Source: Pseudovibrio japonicus
Lineage (GTDB): Bacteria; Pseudomonadota; Alphaproteobacteria; Rhizobiales; Stappiaceae
Reading direction: 5' to 3'
Length of the DNA: 64,000 nt
Assembly (NCBI RefSeq): GCF_014651595.1
Contig: NZ_BMXE01000010.1
Location: 55,362 to 119,361, forward strand
This document shows, one piece after another, positions 1-7,996 of the stretch. Within the stretch, counting starts at the first letter, position 1, and each line of letters begins with the position of its first letter. Both the position numbers and the translations under genes were made by a program. The notes under the pieces were generated by a model, which searched no databases, had not been told where the DNA came from, and saw only the letters and a list, made by a program, of their open reading frames with translations.

Positions 1-909
1 ATTGTCCGTACTGTCGCTCATAAACTTGATAAAGACATCCTCCAGATTTGTTTCTGCTTGTTCGATCCGGATGTCATTGTGTTGCTCAAGTGGTTTGAGC
101 GCGCGTTTCAGAGCTTGCGGGTCTGTACCCGTGACGTGCAGAGCGTTGCCGAAGGGTGCAATCTGCTGCACACCATCATCAGCTTGCAGGGCCGGGATGA
201 AACCTTCCAGATCAGGTCCTGTGAGCGTGTAGGTGTGCAGGCCGGCGCTTGCGATGACGTCGTGTAATGAGCCATCGGCTAGTAAGTTGCCATAGGAGAT
301 GTAGGTGATGCGATGGCAGCGTTCCGCCTCATCCATGTAGTGGGTAGAGACCAGTACAGTCATGCCATCAGCTGCCAGCCGGTGGATCTCCTCCCAAAAA
401 TCACGGCGGGCTTTGGGGTCCACGCCGGCGGTTGGCTCATCCAGCAGCAGGAGTTTTGGTTTGTGCATGGTGCAGGCTGCCAAGGCGAGGCGTTGTTTCC
501 AGCCTCCTGAGAGTTCGCCTGCCAGCTGTTTGCGGCGGGACAGCAGGCCGAGTTTTTCCAATGTCTCGGTGGTGTGCTTCTTGATGGGCGCGAGGTTATA
601 GAGGCGTGCAACGAAGCTCAGGTTTTCTTCGATTGTCAGGTCTTCATAGAAAGAGAATTTTTGCGTCATGTACCCGACCTGGCTTTTAATGCGCAGGCGG
701 TCTTTGATCAGGTCGTAGCCAAGTACCTGACCGTGACCGTTATCGGGTTTGAGCAAGCCACACATCATGCGGATGCTGGTGGTTTTTCCGGAGCCGTTTG
801 GGCCCAGGAAGCCGACGATTTCACCTGATTTGACTTTTAGCGAGACATTGTTGACGACGAGCTTTTGACCAAAGCGTTTTGTGAGGCCTGTGACTTCAAT
901 TGCGTTCAT
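1..909 (-). CDS. ybhF: ABC transporter ATP-binding protein, YbhF-like (3' end outside window)
   Basis: Reads from ATG at 909 leftward and is still open at base 1. The translation shows a Walker A (GPNGSGKT, about residues 36-43), the signature LSGGWKQR and a Walker B LLLLDEPT followed by AGVDP, so it is an ABC ATPase energising export. The signature has W where Q is usual. E. coli YbhF carries two fused ATPase domains, and the absence of a stop after one domain fits that, but the second half is not visible. The start codon overlaps the stop of the upstream membrane fusion gene as ATGA, so the two are translationally coupled. Together with the regulator and fusion protein upstream it reproduces the cecR-ybhG-ybhF order. 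The substrate (chloramphenicol or cefoperazone-type drugs in E. coli) is inferred only. Confidence 0.9.
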   Translation of the reverse strand, partial: MNAIEVTGLTKRFGQKLVVNNVSLKVKSGEIVGFLGPNGSGKTTSIRMMCGLLKPDNGHGQVLGYDLIKDRLRIKSQVGYMTQKFSFYEDLTIEENLSFVARLYNLAPIKKHTTETLEKLGLLSRRKQLAGELSGGWKQRLALAACTMHKPKLLLLDEPTAGVDPKARRDFWEEIHRLAADGMTVLVSTHYMDEAERCHRITYISYGNLLADGSLHDVIASAGLHTYTLTGPDLEGFIPALQADDGVQQIAPFGNALHVTGTDPQALKRALKPLEQHNDIRIEQAETNLEDVFIKFMSDSTDN

Positions 910-1856
910 TGCAGGCTGTCCAGATCAACGTCAAAAATCTGACCGGGTTTGAGCGGTGTCTGACCTGTTATTGGCTTTGCCTCAACCTCATAAACCAGTT
1001 TGTCCCGCGCTTCCAAGGAGTAGATGACGGGCGGCGTGAACTCAGGCCCTTCTGCGATATGGGTTATCTGCATGGTTTGCGGGGTGGTGCAGCCGGAACA
1101 TTTGGCACTGACCGTGGTGCCAAGTTGGAGCTTAGAATACTGCTCTTCTGGCACGTAGAAATGAAGTTTTATGGAATTGACGGGGAGCAGGCTGGCGACT
1201 GGTGCTGTGGGACCTGCCATTTCGCCTTTATGGAGGAAGACGTCTGTAACCCTGGCCTGTTCAGGAGCATAGATCTTGCGCTTCTCAAGAAGCCATTCCG
1301 CAAGATCCACTTTTGCCTTTGCCATTTCGTATTTGCTTTCAGCGGCGGCAATCTGGTCTTCACGCGCTGGCAGCTTTGCAACCGCAAGCTCGGCTTTCAA
1401 TTCGGTGATACGCGCTTTTGCGACCACAAGGGCTGTATTGACTTCGTCAAATTTAGCTTGCGAGACAACTTTGTGGGCGAGGAGACCCTGATATCTGTCG
1501 AAAACGTTTTGGGATTGTTTGGCCTGCGCTTGTGCGGAACGCAGAGTGGCTTTGAGGACGTCGATCTCCTCAGGGCGTTTGCCAAGCTTGAGATCATTCA
1601 GGGAAGAGAGAGCTTGCTGGAGCTGGGCTTTGGCTTCCGCCAATTTCATGTTTGCGTCGGAGGAGACCAGCTCAGCGATGAGCTGGCCTTTTTTTACCAG
1701 CTCACCTTCTTCTACTTTTACATCGGCAATCTCGGAGAGTTCCACCGGTGCGAGCTTGAGGTACTCTCCTTCAACATACCCTGCTGCGAGATTGGTGTCA
1801 GGCGCGCAAAACGAGAGCCAGCCTGCCACAAGAGGAATTGTGCAGATATCAAGCAT
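906..1856 (-). CDS. ybhG: HlyD-family membrane fusion protein, YbhG-like
   Basis: About 316 residues: an N-terminal hydrophobic segment (around residues 5-16), a biotinyl-lipoyl-like half-motif (VEEGELVKKGQLIAEL), a long charged alpha-hairpin rich in Ala, Lys, Glu and Gln (about 55-180), and a beta-barrel part ending with DVDLDSLQ. This is the periplasmic adaptor that links an ABC exporter to the outer membrane. I chose the ATG at 1856 because GAAAGG lies just upstream and because it overlaps the regulator stop by eight bases; a longer reading frame to 1943 runs inside the regulator gene and is less likely. The stop overlaps the ATPase start as ATGA. Expression should follow the upstream TetR-family gene in one transcript. 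Confidence 0.88.
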   Translation of the reverse strand: MLDICTIPLVAGWLSFCAPDTNLAAGYVEGEYLKLAPVELSEIADVKVEEGELVKKGQLIAELVSSDANMKLAEAKAQLQQALSSLNDLKLGKRPEEIDVLKATLRSAQAQAKQSQNVFDRYQGLLAHKVVSQAKFDEVNTALVVAKARITELKAELAVAKLPAREDQIAAAESKYEMAKAKVDLAEWLLEKRKIYAPEQARVTDVFLHKGEMAGPTAPVASLLPVNSIKLHFYVPEEQYSKLQLGTTVSAKCSGCTTPQTMQITHIAEGPEFTPPVIYSLEARDKLVYEVEAKPITGQTPLKPGQIFDVDLDSLQ

Positions 1857-2556
1857 CTTTCTGACCTTTCGATAGGTCATCAAGAAGTGCGTTGATGGAG
1901 CGGTGCAGGACCGACTTAATCTGCTCCAACTCTTCCGGGCCAACGGATTGCCAGTTCATGCGCTTGAGCACCAGTGGGCGGGCAAGACGGATGTACAGGA
2001 GCTGGCCGATCATAGCAAAGATTGCAAGCTTCAGTTCATCCGAGGAGACGGGCTGTCCGGTTGCGCGGCTGAAGAGCACTGTCACACGATCCATCAAAGG
2101 CTCAAAAATCAGGTGGTAGAGCGTTTCGATTTCCTCGGGTGAGTGAAGTACCTCTTTCAACATGAAGCCGATCACCAGCTCTGCGCGTTGGTTGGTCTGG
2201 GTGAATGTGATCATACGATCAATCATTTCCATGATCTTGTCGCGTGCGTCTTCTGGTGAAAGATGCTCAATATCGGCGAGCTTTTTTTCCATGATGACCG
2301 AGAGCACATCACCAAGCGCCATGGCGATGAAGTTGACGCAGGCGCGCTTCAGTCCGGCCTTGCCATCGAAGTGATAAGCGATGGAGGCGATGTTGGTTTT
2401 TGCCGTTTGTGCGATGGAGCGTGTGGACGTTCCAGCATAGCCCTCGTGACCGAAGTGATAGAGGGCAGCTTCAATGAGATCGCGTTTTGTCTTGGCGGAG
2501 GGGTTATCCGCTGCCAGGGCTTCGCGCAGTTCGTCAGGAGTGGGATGGTTTGACAT
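1849..2556 (-). CDS. cecR: TetR-family regulator, CecR-like
   Basis: About 235 residues. The N-terminal helix-turn-helix reads KTKRDLIEAALYHFGHEGY, then TSTRSIAQTAKTNIASIAYH, with the typical Gly-rich turn and Tyr-His-Phe end. The C-terminal part resembles the DUF1956 ligand domain of E. coli CecR (YbiH). It heads the operon with the fusion protein and ABC ATPase, the same arrangement CecR controls in enterobacteria. The start at 2556 (MSNHPTP) is preferred over an upstream in-frame ATG at 2568 because GGTG lies close before it; both remain possible. A perfect 16-bp palindrome lies directly upstream, so autoregulation is likely. Confidence 0.85.
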   Translation of the reverse strand: MSNHPTPDELREALAADNPSAKTKRDLIEAALYHFGHEGYAGTSTRSIAQTAKTNIASIAYHFDGKAGLKRACVNFIAMALGDVLSVIMEKKLADIEHLSPEDARDKIMEMIDRMITFTQTNQRAELVIGFMLKEVLHSPEEIETLYHLIFEPLMDRVTVLFSRATGQPVSSDELKLAIFAMIGQLLYIRLARPLVLKRMNWQSVGPEELEQIKSVLHRSINALLDDLSKGQKDA

Positions 2557-2573
2557 GACGACACCCATAATTC

Positions 2574-2589
2574 AATCAATCGATTGATT
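2574..2589. promoter_or_regulatory. Probable CecR/TetR operator palindrome
   Basis: AATCAATCGATTGATT is a perfect 16-bp inverted repeat a few bases upstream of the TetR-family start codon. TetR-family repressors bind such palindromes over their own promoter. It is the only strong palindrome in this intergenic stretch; binding is inferred. Confidence 0.65.
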
Positions 2590-2811
2590 TAATGTGGTGC
2601 TGATTTCCCTTCTTGTAAAGAGGGTGCTGCGATTTTTTTGTAAAGGGAAAACGTGGGGGGTGGGGGGGCCTAATTCTGACACTCGTCCAAATCACGTTTC
2701 GTTCTGTTCATGTTCTTGCTATCTCTGATAAATATAGATCGTGGGGAAAAACTGAAAAAAGAGAAAAACGGCCTTGAACTACGGTCAGTTAGTGGGTAGT
2801 AACCACCTCAA

Positions 2812-2901
2812 GGACACGTGGCCGAGTGGTCGAAGGCGCTCCCCTGCTAAGGGAGTAGGCCCGGAAGGGTCTCGAGGGTTCGAATCCCTCCGTGTCCGCC
2901 A
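2812..2901 (+). tRNA. tRNA-Ser(GCT)
   Basis: A 90-nt class II tRNA with encoded CCA. The acceptor arms GGACACG and CGTGTCC pair perfectly, the anticodon loop reads CTGCTAA with anticodon GCT between CTCCC and GGGAG, there is a long variable arm (GGCCCGGAAGGGTC), and the T loop is GTTCGAA. It is the integration target of the adjacent islands: its last 17 bases recur twice downstream. Confidence 0.97.
2885..2901 (+). repeat. attL: tRNA-Ser 3' end, core repeat copy 1
   Basis: TCCCTCCGTGTCCGCCA, the 3' end of the tRNA gene (T arm to CCA). It recurs identically at 39358-39374 and 48510-48526, same orientation. Between the first two copies the identity extends to 20 bp (2883-2902 and 39356-39375). 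It lies 145 bp before an integrase gene, the usual position of an attachment core. Confidence 0.9.
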
Positions 2902-2990
2902 TCCTTCCATTATTGCTAAAGTCAAATTCATCAATAAAATCAATCCGCTATGACGGATAGATAAAGAAGTCTTGACTCTGAATCCCCTTG

Positions 2991-3024
2991 CTACATAACA
3001 TTCTACATAACAAACTACATAACA
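2991..3024 (+). repeat. Integrase arm-type direct repeats, left end
   Basis: Three copies of CTACATAACA at 2991-3000, 3003-3012 and 3015-3024, spaced exactly 12 bp apart, lie between the tRNA-Ser core repeat and the integrase start. Two copies in the same spacing occur at the other island end (39231-39252). The position and pairing fit integrase arm-binding sites. Confidence 0.7.
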
Positions 3025-3046
3025 TTTGTGTTCAGTGGAGTGTGGA

Positions 3047-4345
3047 ATGGGGTACACGTTAAGTCGCGGGATCTATTATTTTGTAAGGCGTGTTCCCAAA
3101 AGATATGCCTCTGTTGAGCCTCGTTCTCGCATTCAGATATCGCTCAAAACCAAGAGCCCGGACGTTGCCGAAAAGAAATCCTTGCTGGTTGACGAAAGGT
3201 TGGTTGCCTACTGGGAAACTTTGCTGGCGGATAAGGGCGAGAGTGCACAAGAGCATTATGATGCGGCATTAAATTTTGCTGCAGCTCATGGCTTTGCTTA
3301 CCTTTCTTTGGATGATGTGGTCGCTGCTCCGCTTGGTGATCTGCTTGATCGGGTTGATGTGATACCTGAGAGAGAAGTGCGCAAGAAAGAATCTGCTGCA
3401 ATTGCCGGTGTGTTTGGTACGTCAAAGCCAGCCAAGAAGCTCTCAAAGGTCTACGAAGAATACATTGAGCTTACTCCTGACTTGCGGGTGGGGATGAGTG
3501 ATGACCAGATCCGAAAGTGGAAGAGCCCAAAACTCAAAGCCGTAAGCAATTTCATCGCTGTTGTTGGTGATAAGGATATTCGAGAGCTGAGCCGGGATGA
3601 TGGGCTTGAGCTTCGGCAATGGTGGATGGACCGGATTTTGGATGAGGGAAAGAAGCCGGGAACCGCAAACAAGGATTTCACCCACCTGTCGAAAGTATTC
3701 TCAACGTGGTGTGATCTAAAGGGGGAGAGCTTGAACAATCCTTTTTTACGGTTGCGACTGAAGGACGACAGCGTTCAAGATGAACGGCCTCCGTTTTCCC
3801 GTAACTGGATTAAAACCAAGTTGCTTGCGCCTAATGCATTTGGGGCAACCAATGAGGAAGCCGTTTTAATTCTTAAGACCCTGATTAATACCGGCCTGCG
3901 TCCTTCAGAGGTGATCGGGGCAAAGCTTGAGCACTTCAAGACCACTCACAATATCCCGCATATCAGCATTGAAGAGTATCGCGCTGAACGCCAGATGAGG
4001 AAGCTCAAGACCAAGTGGTCAGCGCGTGAGATACCACTTGTGGGCGTTTCTCTTGAGGCTGCACGGCGATTGGTGGCGCTCGGCGGCGTGAAAAAGTACT
4101 ACCTGAAGTCAGATCAATGGTCAGCACTCATCAATAAAGCGCTGGACGAGCGCAAGCTGCGGGAAACAGATCATCACACTGCTTACTCGCTACGGCACTC
4201 TTTTGAAGACAGTTTGTTGGAGGCTGGGGTGGATCATCGTTTGCGCGTGGAGTTGATGGGGCATTCCTACGAGCGGCCAAAGTATGGGGAAGGGGGAAGT
4301 TTGCAATTGAAGCGTGAGCAGATAGAGAAGATAGCTTTCTATTGA
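3047..4345 (+). CDS. Tyrosine recombinase (island integrase)
   Basis: About 432 residues. The N-terminus (YYFVRRVPKRYASV, then SLKTKSPDVAEKKS) is the short arm-binding region typical of DUF6538-type integrases. The C-terminal catalytic domain shows TGLRPSEV (first catalytic Arg), a SLRHSF box (second Arg and His), MGHS and a Tyr nucleophile in PKYGEG. In the second box the residue three before the Arg is Tyr rather than His, a variant seen in this family. I chose ATG 3047, with GGAG eight bases upstream, over an upstream in-frame ATG at 3026 that falls in the arm repeats. It would integrate and excise island 1 at the tRNA-Ser end. A decayed relative lies at the start of island 2. Confidence 0.93.
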   Translation: MGYTLSRGIYYFVRRVPKRYASVEPRSRIQISLKTKSPDVAEKKSLLVDERLVAYWETLLADKGESAQEHYDAALNFAAAHGFAYLSLDDVVAAPLGDLLDRVDVIPEREVRKKESAAIAGVFGTSKPAKKLSKVYEEYIELTPDLRVGMSDDQIRKWKSPKLKAVSNFIAVVGDKDIRELSRDDGLELRQWWMDRILDEGKKPGTANKDFTHLSKVFSTWCDLKGESLNNPFLRLRLKDDSVQDERPPFSRNWIKTKLLAPNAFGATNEEAVLILKTLINTGLRPSEVIGAKLEHFKTTHNIPHISIEEYRAERQMRKLKTKWSAREIPLVGVSLEAARRLVALGGVKKYYLKSDQWSALINKALDERKLRETDHHTAYSLRHSFEDSLLEAGVDHRLRVELMGHSYERPKYGEGGSLQLKREQIEKIAFY

Positions 4346-5772
4346 AATGCTACGCTTGCGGATCGTGTTGTATTCTAAAGCCTAGGTAATGGCCTCCTTC
4401 ATATACCCCGCACCCCACTTTGGTCCGGTGATTGTCGCTAGCTCTTTCACTCAAGCGGACAATTCTACTGAAATGAAACTTAAACCGTGAGGGGTTGTAA
4501 GGGGGTTACGGCGCGGTTTGTTTTTTTTGGGAGCTCTTTTCCGTGTGTAATGTTAGTTCGCCTCTGTGTGGTTGGTTTCTAATTGCTCTGTGACGATTGT
4601 TGAGGGGAGGGTGGATCAAAAGTTCGGAAGTTGAAGGTCCTTTACCCGACCCGATATATCTCAGAGATTTTTTTTTCCTGAACTGCAATTCTGAGGCGCT
4701 ACTGCTTCAATGTGTGAAGCGGTTTGTTGCATGGTGGGTGTTGCTAGCAGTTGGGGATATAAATCTTTTTATATCAATAGGTTGAATTGATAGGCGTTGG
4801 GTAAGTGAAGCTCTTTCAGCCTTTTTGATTTCATGGTTCCTGGGCGCATGGTTTTCTTTCGACTGCCAGCAATGGAAGGGGGCAGGAAAAGTTCAGAAGC
4901 TCGAAGTTAAGGACCGGCGTGGATAAGCAGATTTTTTTTCGCACGCAACTTTTAGAGGGGGGTGGTCCAAATATCTAGAGCGGTGCAAGTTGAGGACCGG
5001 AGGGGGAGGGTTTTTGCGTAAAAAGTGCGAATTGAAGGCAAAAAGCCCAATGGATTGGTTTCAGTTTTGAAACTTTGCAACCAAATTTGCTACTAATAAT
5101 CTCTTTGTTACATAAAAATATATTAATAATATCAATAAGTAAGATAATTTAGTTTCAAAGTTGCAAGAGTAGCAGAGAAAAATAGGCTCGGGTTTTGTTT
5201 TTGGCCTTAGATGAATAATTCACCACCTTATTTTTCGTGTTCGGAGATGCTGCAATTTTGCGCGACTAGATTGCAGGCTGCTGGGGTGTGGGGCACTATA
5301 TATAGTTTCTTGTACACCTTCGATATGCCTGTTTCCTATTCAAGATACCTTCAAAACTCTGCTACTTTTGCAACTTTGAAACTTTGGTATTAACGTACTG
5401 AAAGTAATCAATAATTATGGTAGCAAAACAGTGGGTAGCAGGTAGCAACTTTTTTCGTTTGCTACCTTTTGAGCTGCGGCTGACTGGCTCGGCGATTTTC
5501 TACGCCATCTGGTGCGGTTCGGATGGAATTCAGGGAAGTTCGGAAAACGCAGAAAAGGCCCCTAAAACCGTTGTTTGCGCAGGATCGCAAACACAAGACG
5601 TAGTACTAATACCAGCTTAAAGAGTATTCTCCACAAAGCGCAGTACCCCTTTTGCTACTTACCCAGATTAAGTTACAGTGTTTTATGGGTGGCTAGGGTA
5701 GCTCCTGAACGGTCGGATATCGCACCCGGCCTGCCACCTGCTCACTAAGTGCGACCGCCGAGCGAGGGCGAA
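4346..5772. other. Repeat-rich non-coding region between integrase and first island gene
   Basis: About 1.4 kb with only short open frames that lack convincing starts and compositional signal. It holds four degenerate copies of a motif like AAGTTGAGGACCGG (around 4618-4640, 4887-4917, 4985-5000 and 5021-5040) and repeated GTAGCAA/TTGCTAC words (about 5091, 5172, 5361, 5421, 5435, 5442, 5461, 5650). Because it precedes the primase/helicase module it could hold a replication origin, promoters or a structured RNA; none of these is proven. Confidence 0.5.
5151..5383. repeat. 27-bp inverted repeat flanking about 180 bp
   Basis: The stretch 5151-5177 (starting AGTTTCAAAGTTGCAAG) and 5357-5383 are reverse complements over 27 bp with one mismatch. 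A related partial copy lies at about 5068-5095. The word TCTGCTACTTTTGC in the right arm (5358-5371) occurs again at 24388-24401 next to the central control region, suggesting a shared binding site. Confidence 0.7.
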
Positions 5773-6693
5773 ATGGGAAAGCTAGGTGGCGTCAGAAAGA
5801 GGCTAGAAGATTTTCTCCTTCCTGAAGATCGGGAAGAGATCGAGCGTCGCCGGGAGGACATTAGAAAAAAACTGCGCCACCTCGTTCTGCTTCCGTTTAA
5901 TAGATCATTTAAAGAGCAAAACGAGGATGTAGATCAGAACTCCCTGTCTGATGATGCAAAGGAGTACTTTTTTGGAAGGTATGTCAAATTACCTTGGCAT
6001 TACTCGTTGCTTCCAGTTGTTTTGCAGGGAGCAAAGTTAAGTGAAGCTGAGTTTTTGAATATGTTCCCAAAACAGACCGAGACTTTGCATTCCTTCGTTA
6101 AAATCAATCCATATTACTTTGCAGTTGATATGGTCGAATATGAAGCACGCCAGTACATACTATCGGGCCATATTTTAGCTGCTGCGGTAAATGAAAAAGA
6201 AGTAATCACTAGTCAAGAGGACAATCCTCAGTTGGTCGATAAGATCAAAGATGGTGTTTTCAATCTGGAGGGTTTTGAGGATACTATTTTTATCCGATCT
6301 GATGAAGCTTCTACCGGCCTTAGAGAGTTTCCCAAAAAATCAATCACAGAGAAGCTCTCTGGTGACCGAAAACCTGATTGGCGCGAAATTGTAGAGGTTC
6401 ATCCAGTACTGCAACTCAAGGATAAAAATAGACGAGGTAGGGCATATATTCGGCACAATAAGAAATACATTGTGGAGGCTATCACAGGCTATATGGAGGG
6501 AGAATACGGTACTCATCGCAAAGCAGTTGAGGCGATGGTTGCAAAATATCCGGCTTCGACTAAGGGGAAAGACGGCCACATTTATTCAGACGCAGATGAT
6601 GGTGGTAGTGGGTGGTTATACGAAAGGGTCCATAACATTGTGGAAACATTAGAAGAAAAAGGCTTTTACCCTAAAACACCAGAAGAAACCTAA
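5773..6693 (+). CDS. Hypothetical protein, first gene of replication module
   Basis: About 306 residues, soluble, acidic and basic residues mixed, no signal peptide or membrane segment. The N-terminus (about residues 5-50) is strongly charged and helical (LLPEDREEIERRREDIRKK). I do not recognise a family. The C-terminal part (about 210-300) has an even helix-like pattern with HRKAVEAMVAKYP, which could be a small DNA-binding or accessory replication domain. ATG 5773 is preferred because GAGGGCG precedes it; an in-frame GTG exists at 5749. It lies 72 bp upstream of the AlpA-like gene, in the same direction. Confidence 0.7.
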   Translation: MGKLGGVRKRLEDFLLPEDREEIERRREDIRKKLRHLVLLPFNRSFKEQNEDVDQNSLSDDAKEYFFGRYVKLPWHYSLLPVVLQGAKLSEAEFLNMFPKQTETLHSFVKINPYYFAVDMVEYEARQYILSGHILAAAVNEKEVITSQEDNPQLVDKIKDGVFNLEGFEDTIFIRSDEASTGLREFPKKSITEKLSGDRKPDWREIVEVHPVLQLKDKNRRGRAYIRHNKKYIVEAITGYMEGEYGTHRKAVEAMVAKYPASTKGKDGHIYSDADDGGSGWLYERVHNIVETLEEKGFYPKTPEET

Positions 6694-6765
6694 ATCTTCC
6701 CAAATGACTGCACCCCGCTGTCTGGGGTTCCTTGGTGTTGTTTCAACTGCAATGGAGCAACGCCA

Positions 6766-7098
6766 ATGCGAGAGCATCCTCCAAATGATCAGCTCTTATC
6801 ACGAACTGAGGTTCATACGCATTTTGGATTGACACAAAGGTTTCTTGAGGGAGCTGCCTGTAAAGGTGGTGGCCCGACTTTTGTGAAAATTGGTCGGTCC
6901 GTGCGCTATCGCGCTGGTGATGTGCGGGTATGGATCGAAACACGGCGCATAGCGCCTGTCCCTGAGGTTCCAAAAGGACGCTCAGCACCAAAAATAACTT
7001 CACTAGATGCTGACTGGCAGACTATAGGCGACTTGGCAAACGCACTTGTTGCCAAGATTGCAACCCTTCGGGCAAAGGAGGGTGGCACCAATGAGTGA
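6766..7098 (+). CDS. AlpA/MerR-type helix-turn-helix DNA-binding protein
   Basis: 110 residues. The N-terminal 55 residues have the HTH_17/AlpA pattern: LLSRTEVHTHFGLTQRFLEG, then GGGPTFVKIGRSVRYRAGDV and RVWIETRR. Such proteins act as excisionases or as activators in phage satellites and integrative elements. Its last 8 bases overlap the primase start (ATG 7091), so expression is coupled to replication. The tail (about 60-110) is variable. It may control int or excision; the target is not evident. Confidence 0.8.
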   Translation: MREHPPNDQLLSRTEVHTHFGLTQRFLEGAACKGGGPTFVKIGRSVRYRAGDVRVWIETRRIAPVPEVPKGRSAPKITSLDADWQTIGDLANALVAKIATLRAKEGGTNE

Positions 7099-7996
7099 AG
7101 CCCAAGACATTGTACGGGCACTGGGCGGTGATTTTAAAGGTTCTAGCGGTCAAGCACCATGCCCCTGCTGCCAGCGTGAGCGACGCAAAGATCAACGCGG
7201 ACTGAGCGTGAAAGACGCAAGCGGCAAAACGCTTTTGACCTGCCATAAGAGCAGCTGCTCTGCCTCTGATGTTTTCGCGGCTCTACGGGGGGGTGGGATT
7301 GTGAAAAACCAAAGAGAAACGGTCAATTGCACTCCATTCGATATTGAAAAAGAACGCCAAGAGCGCAATAGGCAGAAGGTTAAAACACAGGCACTTTGTG
7401 ACCATATATTCTCTGAAGCAGTGCCGATATCTGGTACGCCTGTCGAAACTTATCTGAAAACCAGAGGCATTATCGTTCAAGGCCATAAGATGCGTGATAC
7501 TCTGCGCTTCCACCCAGCCTTGCGTCATTCGCCCAGCAGTCAAGAATTACCTGCCATGGTTGCCAGAGTGCGAGGGCCTAACGGATTACCTATTGGTTTA
7601 CACAGAACCTTTCTGAAGCCTTATGGATTAGGCAAAGCAAGTGTTTCTCCTGCAAGAATGATGCTTGGAAGTTGTGCTGGCGGCGCGGTGCGCTTGGGTC
7701 CTAATCGTCCTATGATCATGCTTGCAGAGGGTATCGAAACAGCCCTTTCTCTTGGCATAGTCTCGCATATGACCGTATGGGCAACACTGAGCACGTCCGG
7801 CCTTAAAGGGCTGAGACTGCCTAAAATTCCTACAGCCGAAATTGTCATCTTAGCGGCTGACAATGACCCTGCCGGAGTGTCAGCGGCTGAAGAAGCTGCA
7901 GTGAGGTTTGAAGCTGAGAGGCGGACCGTTACAATTATAGCTCCCAAAGCGATAGGTGCTGACTGGAATGACGTGTTGCAGGAGGCGCCGCAATGA
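7091..7996 (+). CDS. Toprim-domain primase
   Basis: About 301 residues. The N-terminal zinc-binding part shows CPCC near residue 20, then TCHKSSCSASDVFAAL, as in phage P4-type and DUF7146 primases. The C-terminal Toprim_3 domain has LAEGIETALSLGI (catalytic Glu) and ILAADNDPAGVSAAEEAA (the DxD-like metal site). It synthesises primers for element replication. It overlaps the AlpA-like gene by 8 bp and the helicase by 4 bp (ATGA), a tight three-gene module. The start MSEAQDI at 7091 follows GGAGGG within the upstream gene. Confidence 0.9.
   Translation: MSEAQDIVRALGGDFKGSSGQAPCPCCQRERRKDQRGLSVKDASGKTLLTCHKSSCSASDVFAALRGGGIVKNQRETVNCTPFDIEKERQERNRQKVKTQALCDHIFSEAVPISGTPVETYLKTRGIIVQGHKMRDTLRFHPALRHSPSSQELPAMVARVRGPNGLPIGLHRTFLKPYGLGKASVSPARMMLGSCAGGAVRLGPNRPMIMLAEGIETALSLGIVSHMTVWATLSTSGLKGLRLPKIPTAEIVILAADNDPAGVSAAEEAAVRFEAERRTVTIIAPKAIGADWNDVLQEAPQ

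Noticed and set aside
900..1895. Plus-strand 331-codon frame opposite the membrane fusion gene
   Set aside because: Antisense of a clear HlyD-type gene; Cys/Phe-rich sequence typical of shadow frames.
2991..3024. The CTACATAACA triple repeat as a CRISPR array
   Set aside because: Only 10-bp units with 2-bp spacers, no cas genes; better explained as integrase arm sites.
2785..3057. Minus-strand 90-aa frame over the tRNA-Ser gene
   Set aside because: It is the reverse complement of the tRNA and arm repeats.
4506..5620. Short frames in the repeat-rich region after the integrase
   Set aside because: No family resemblance, poor starts, unusual composition and overlap with inverted repeats.
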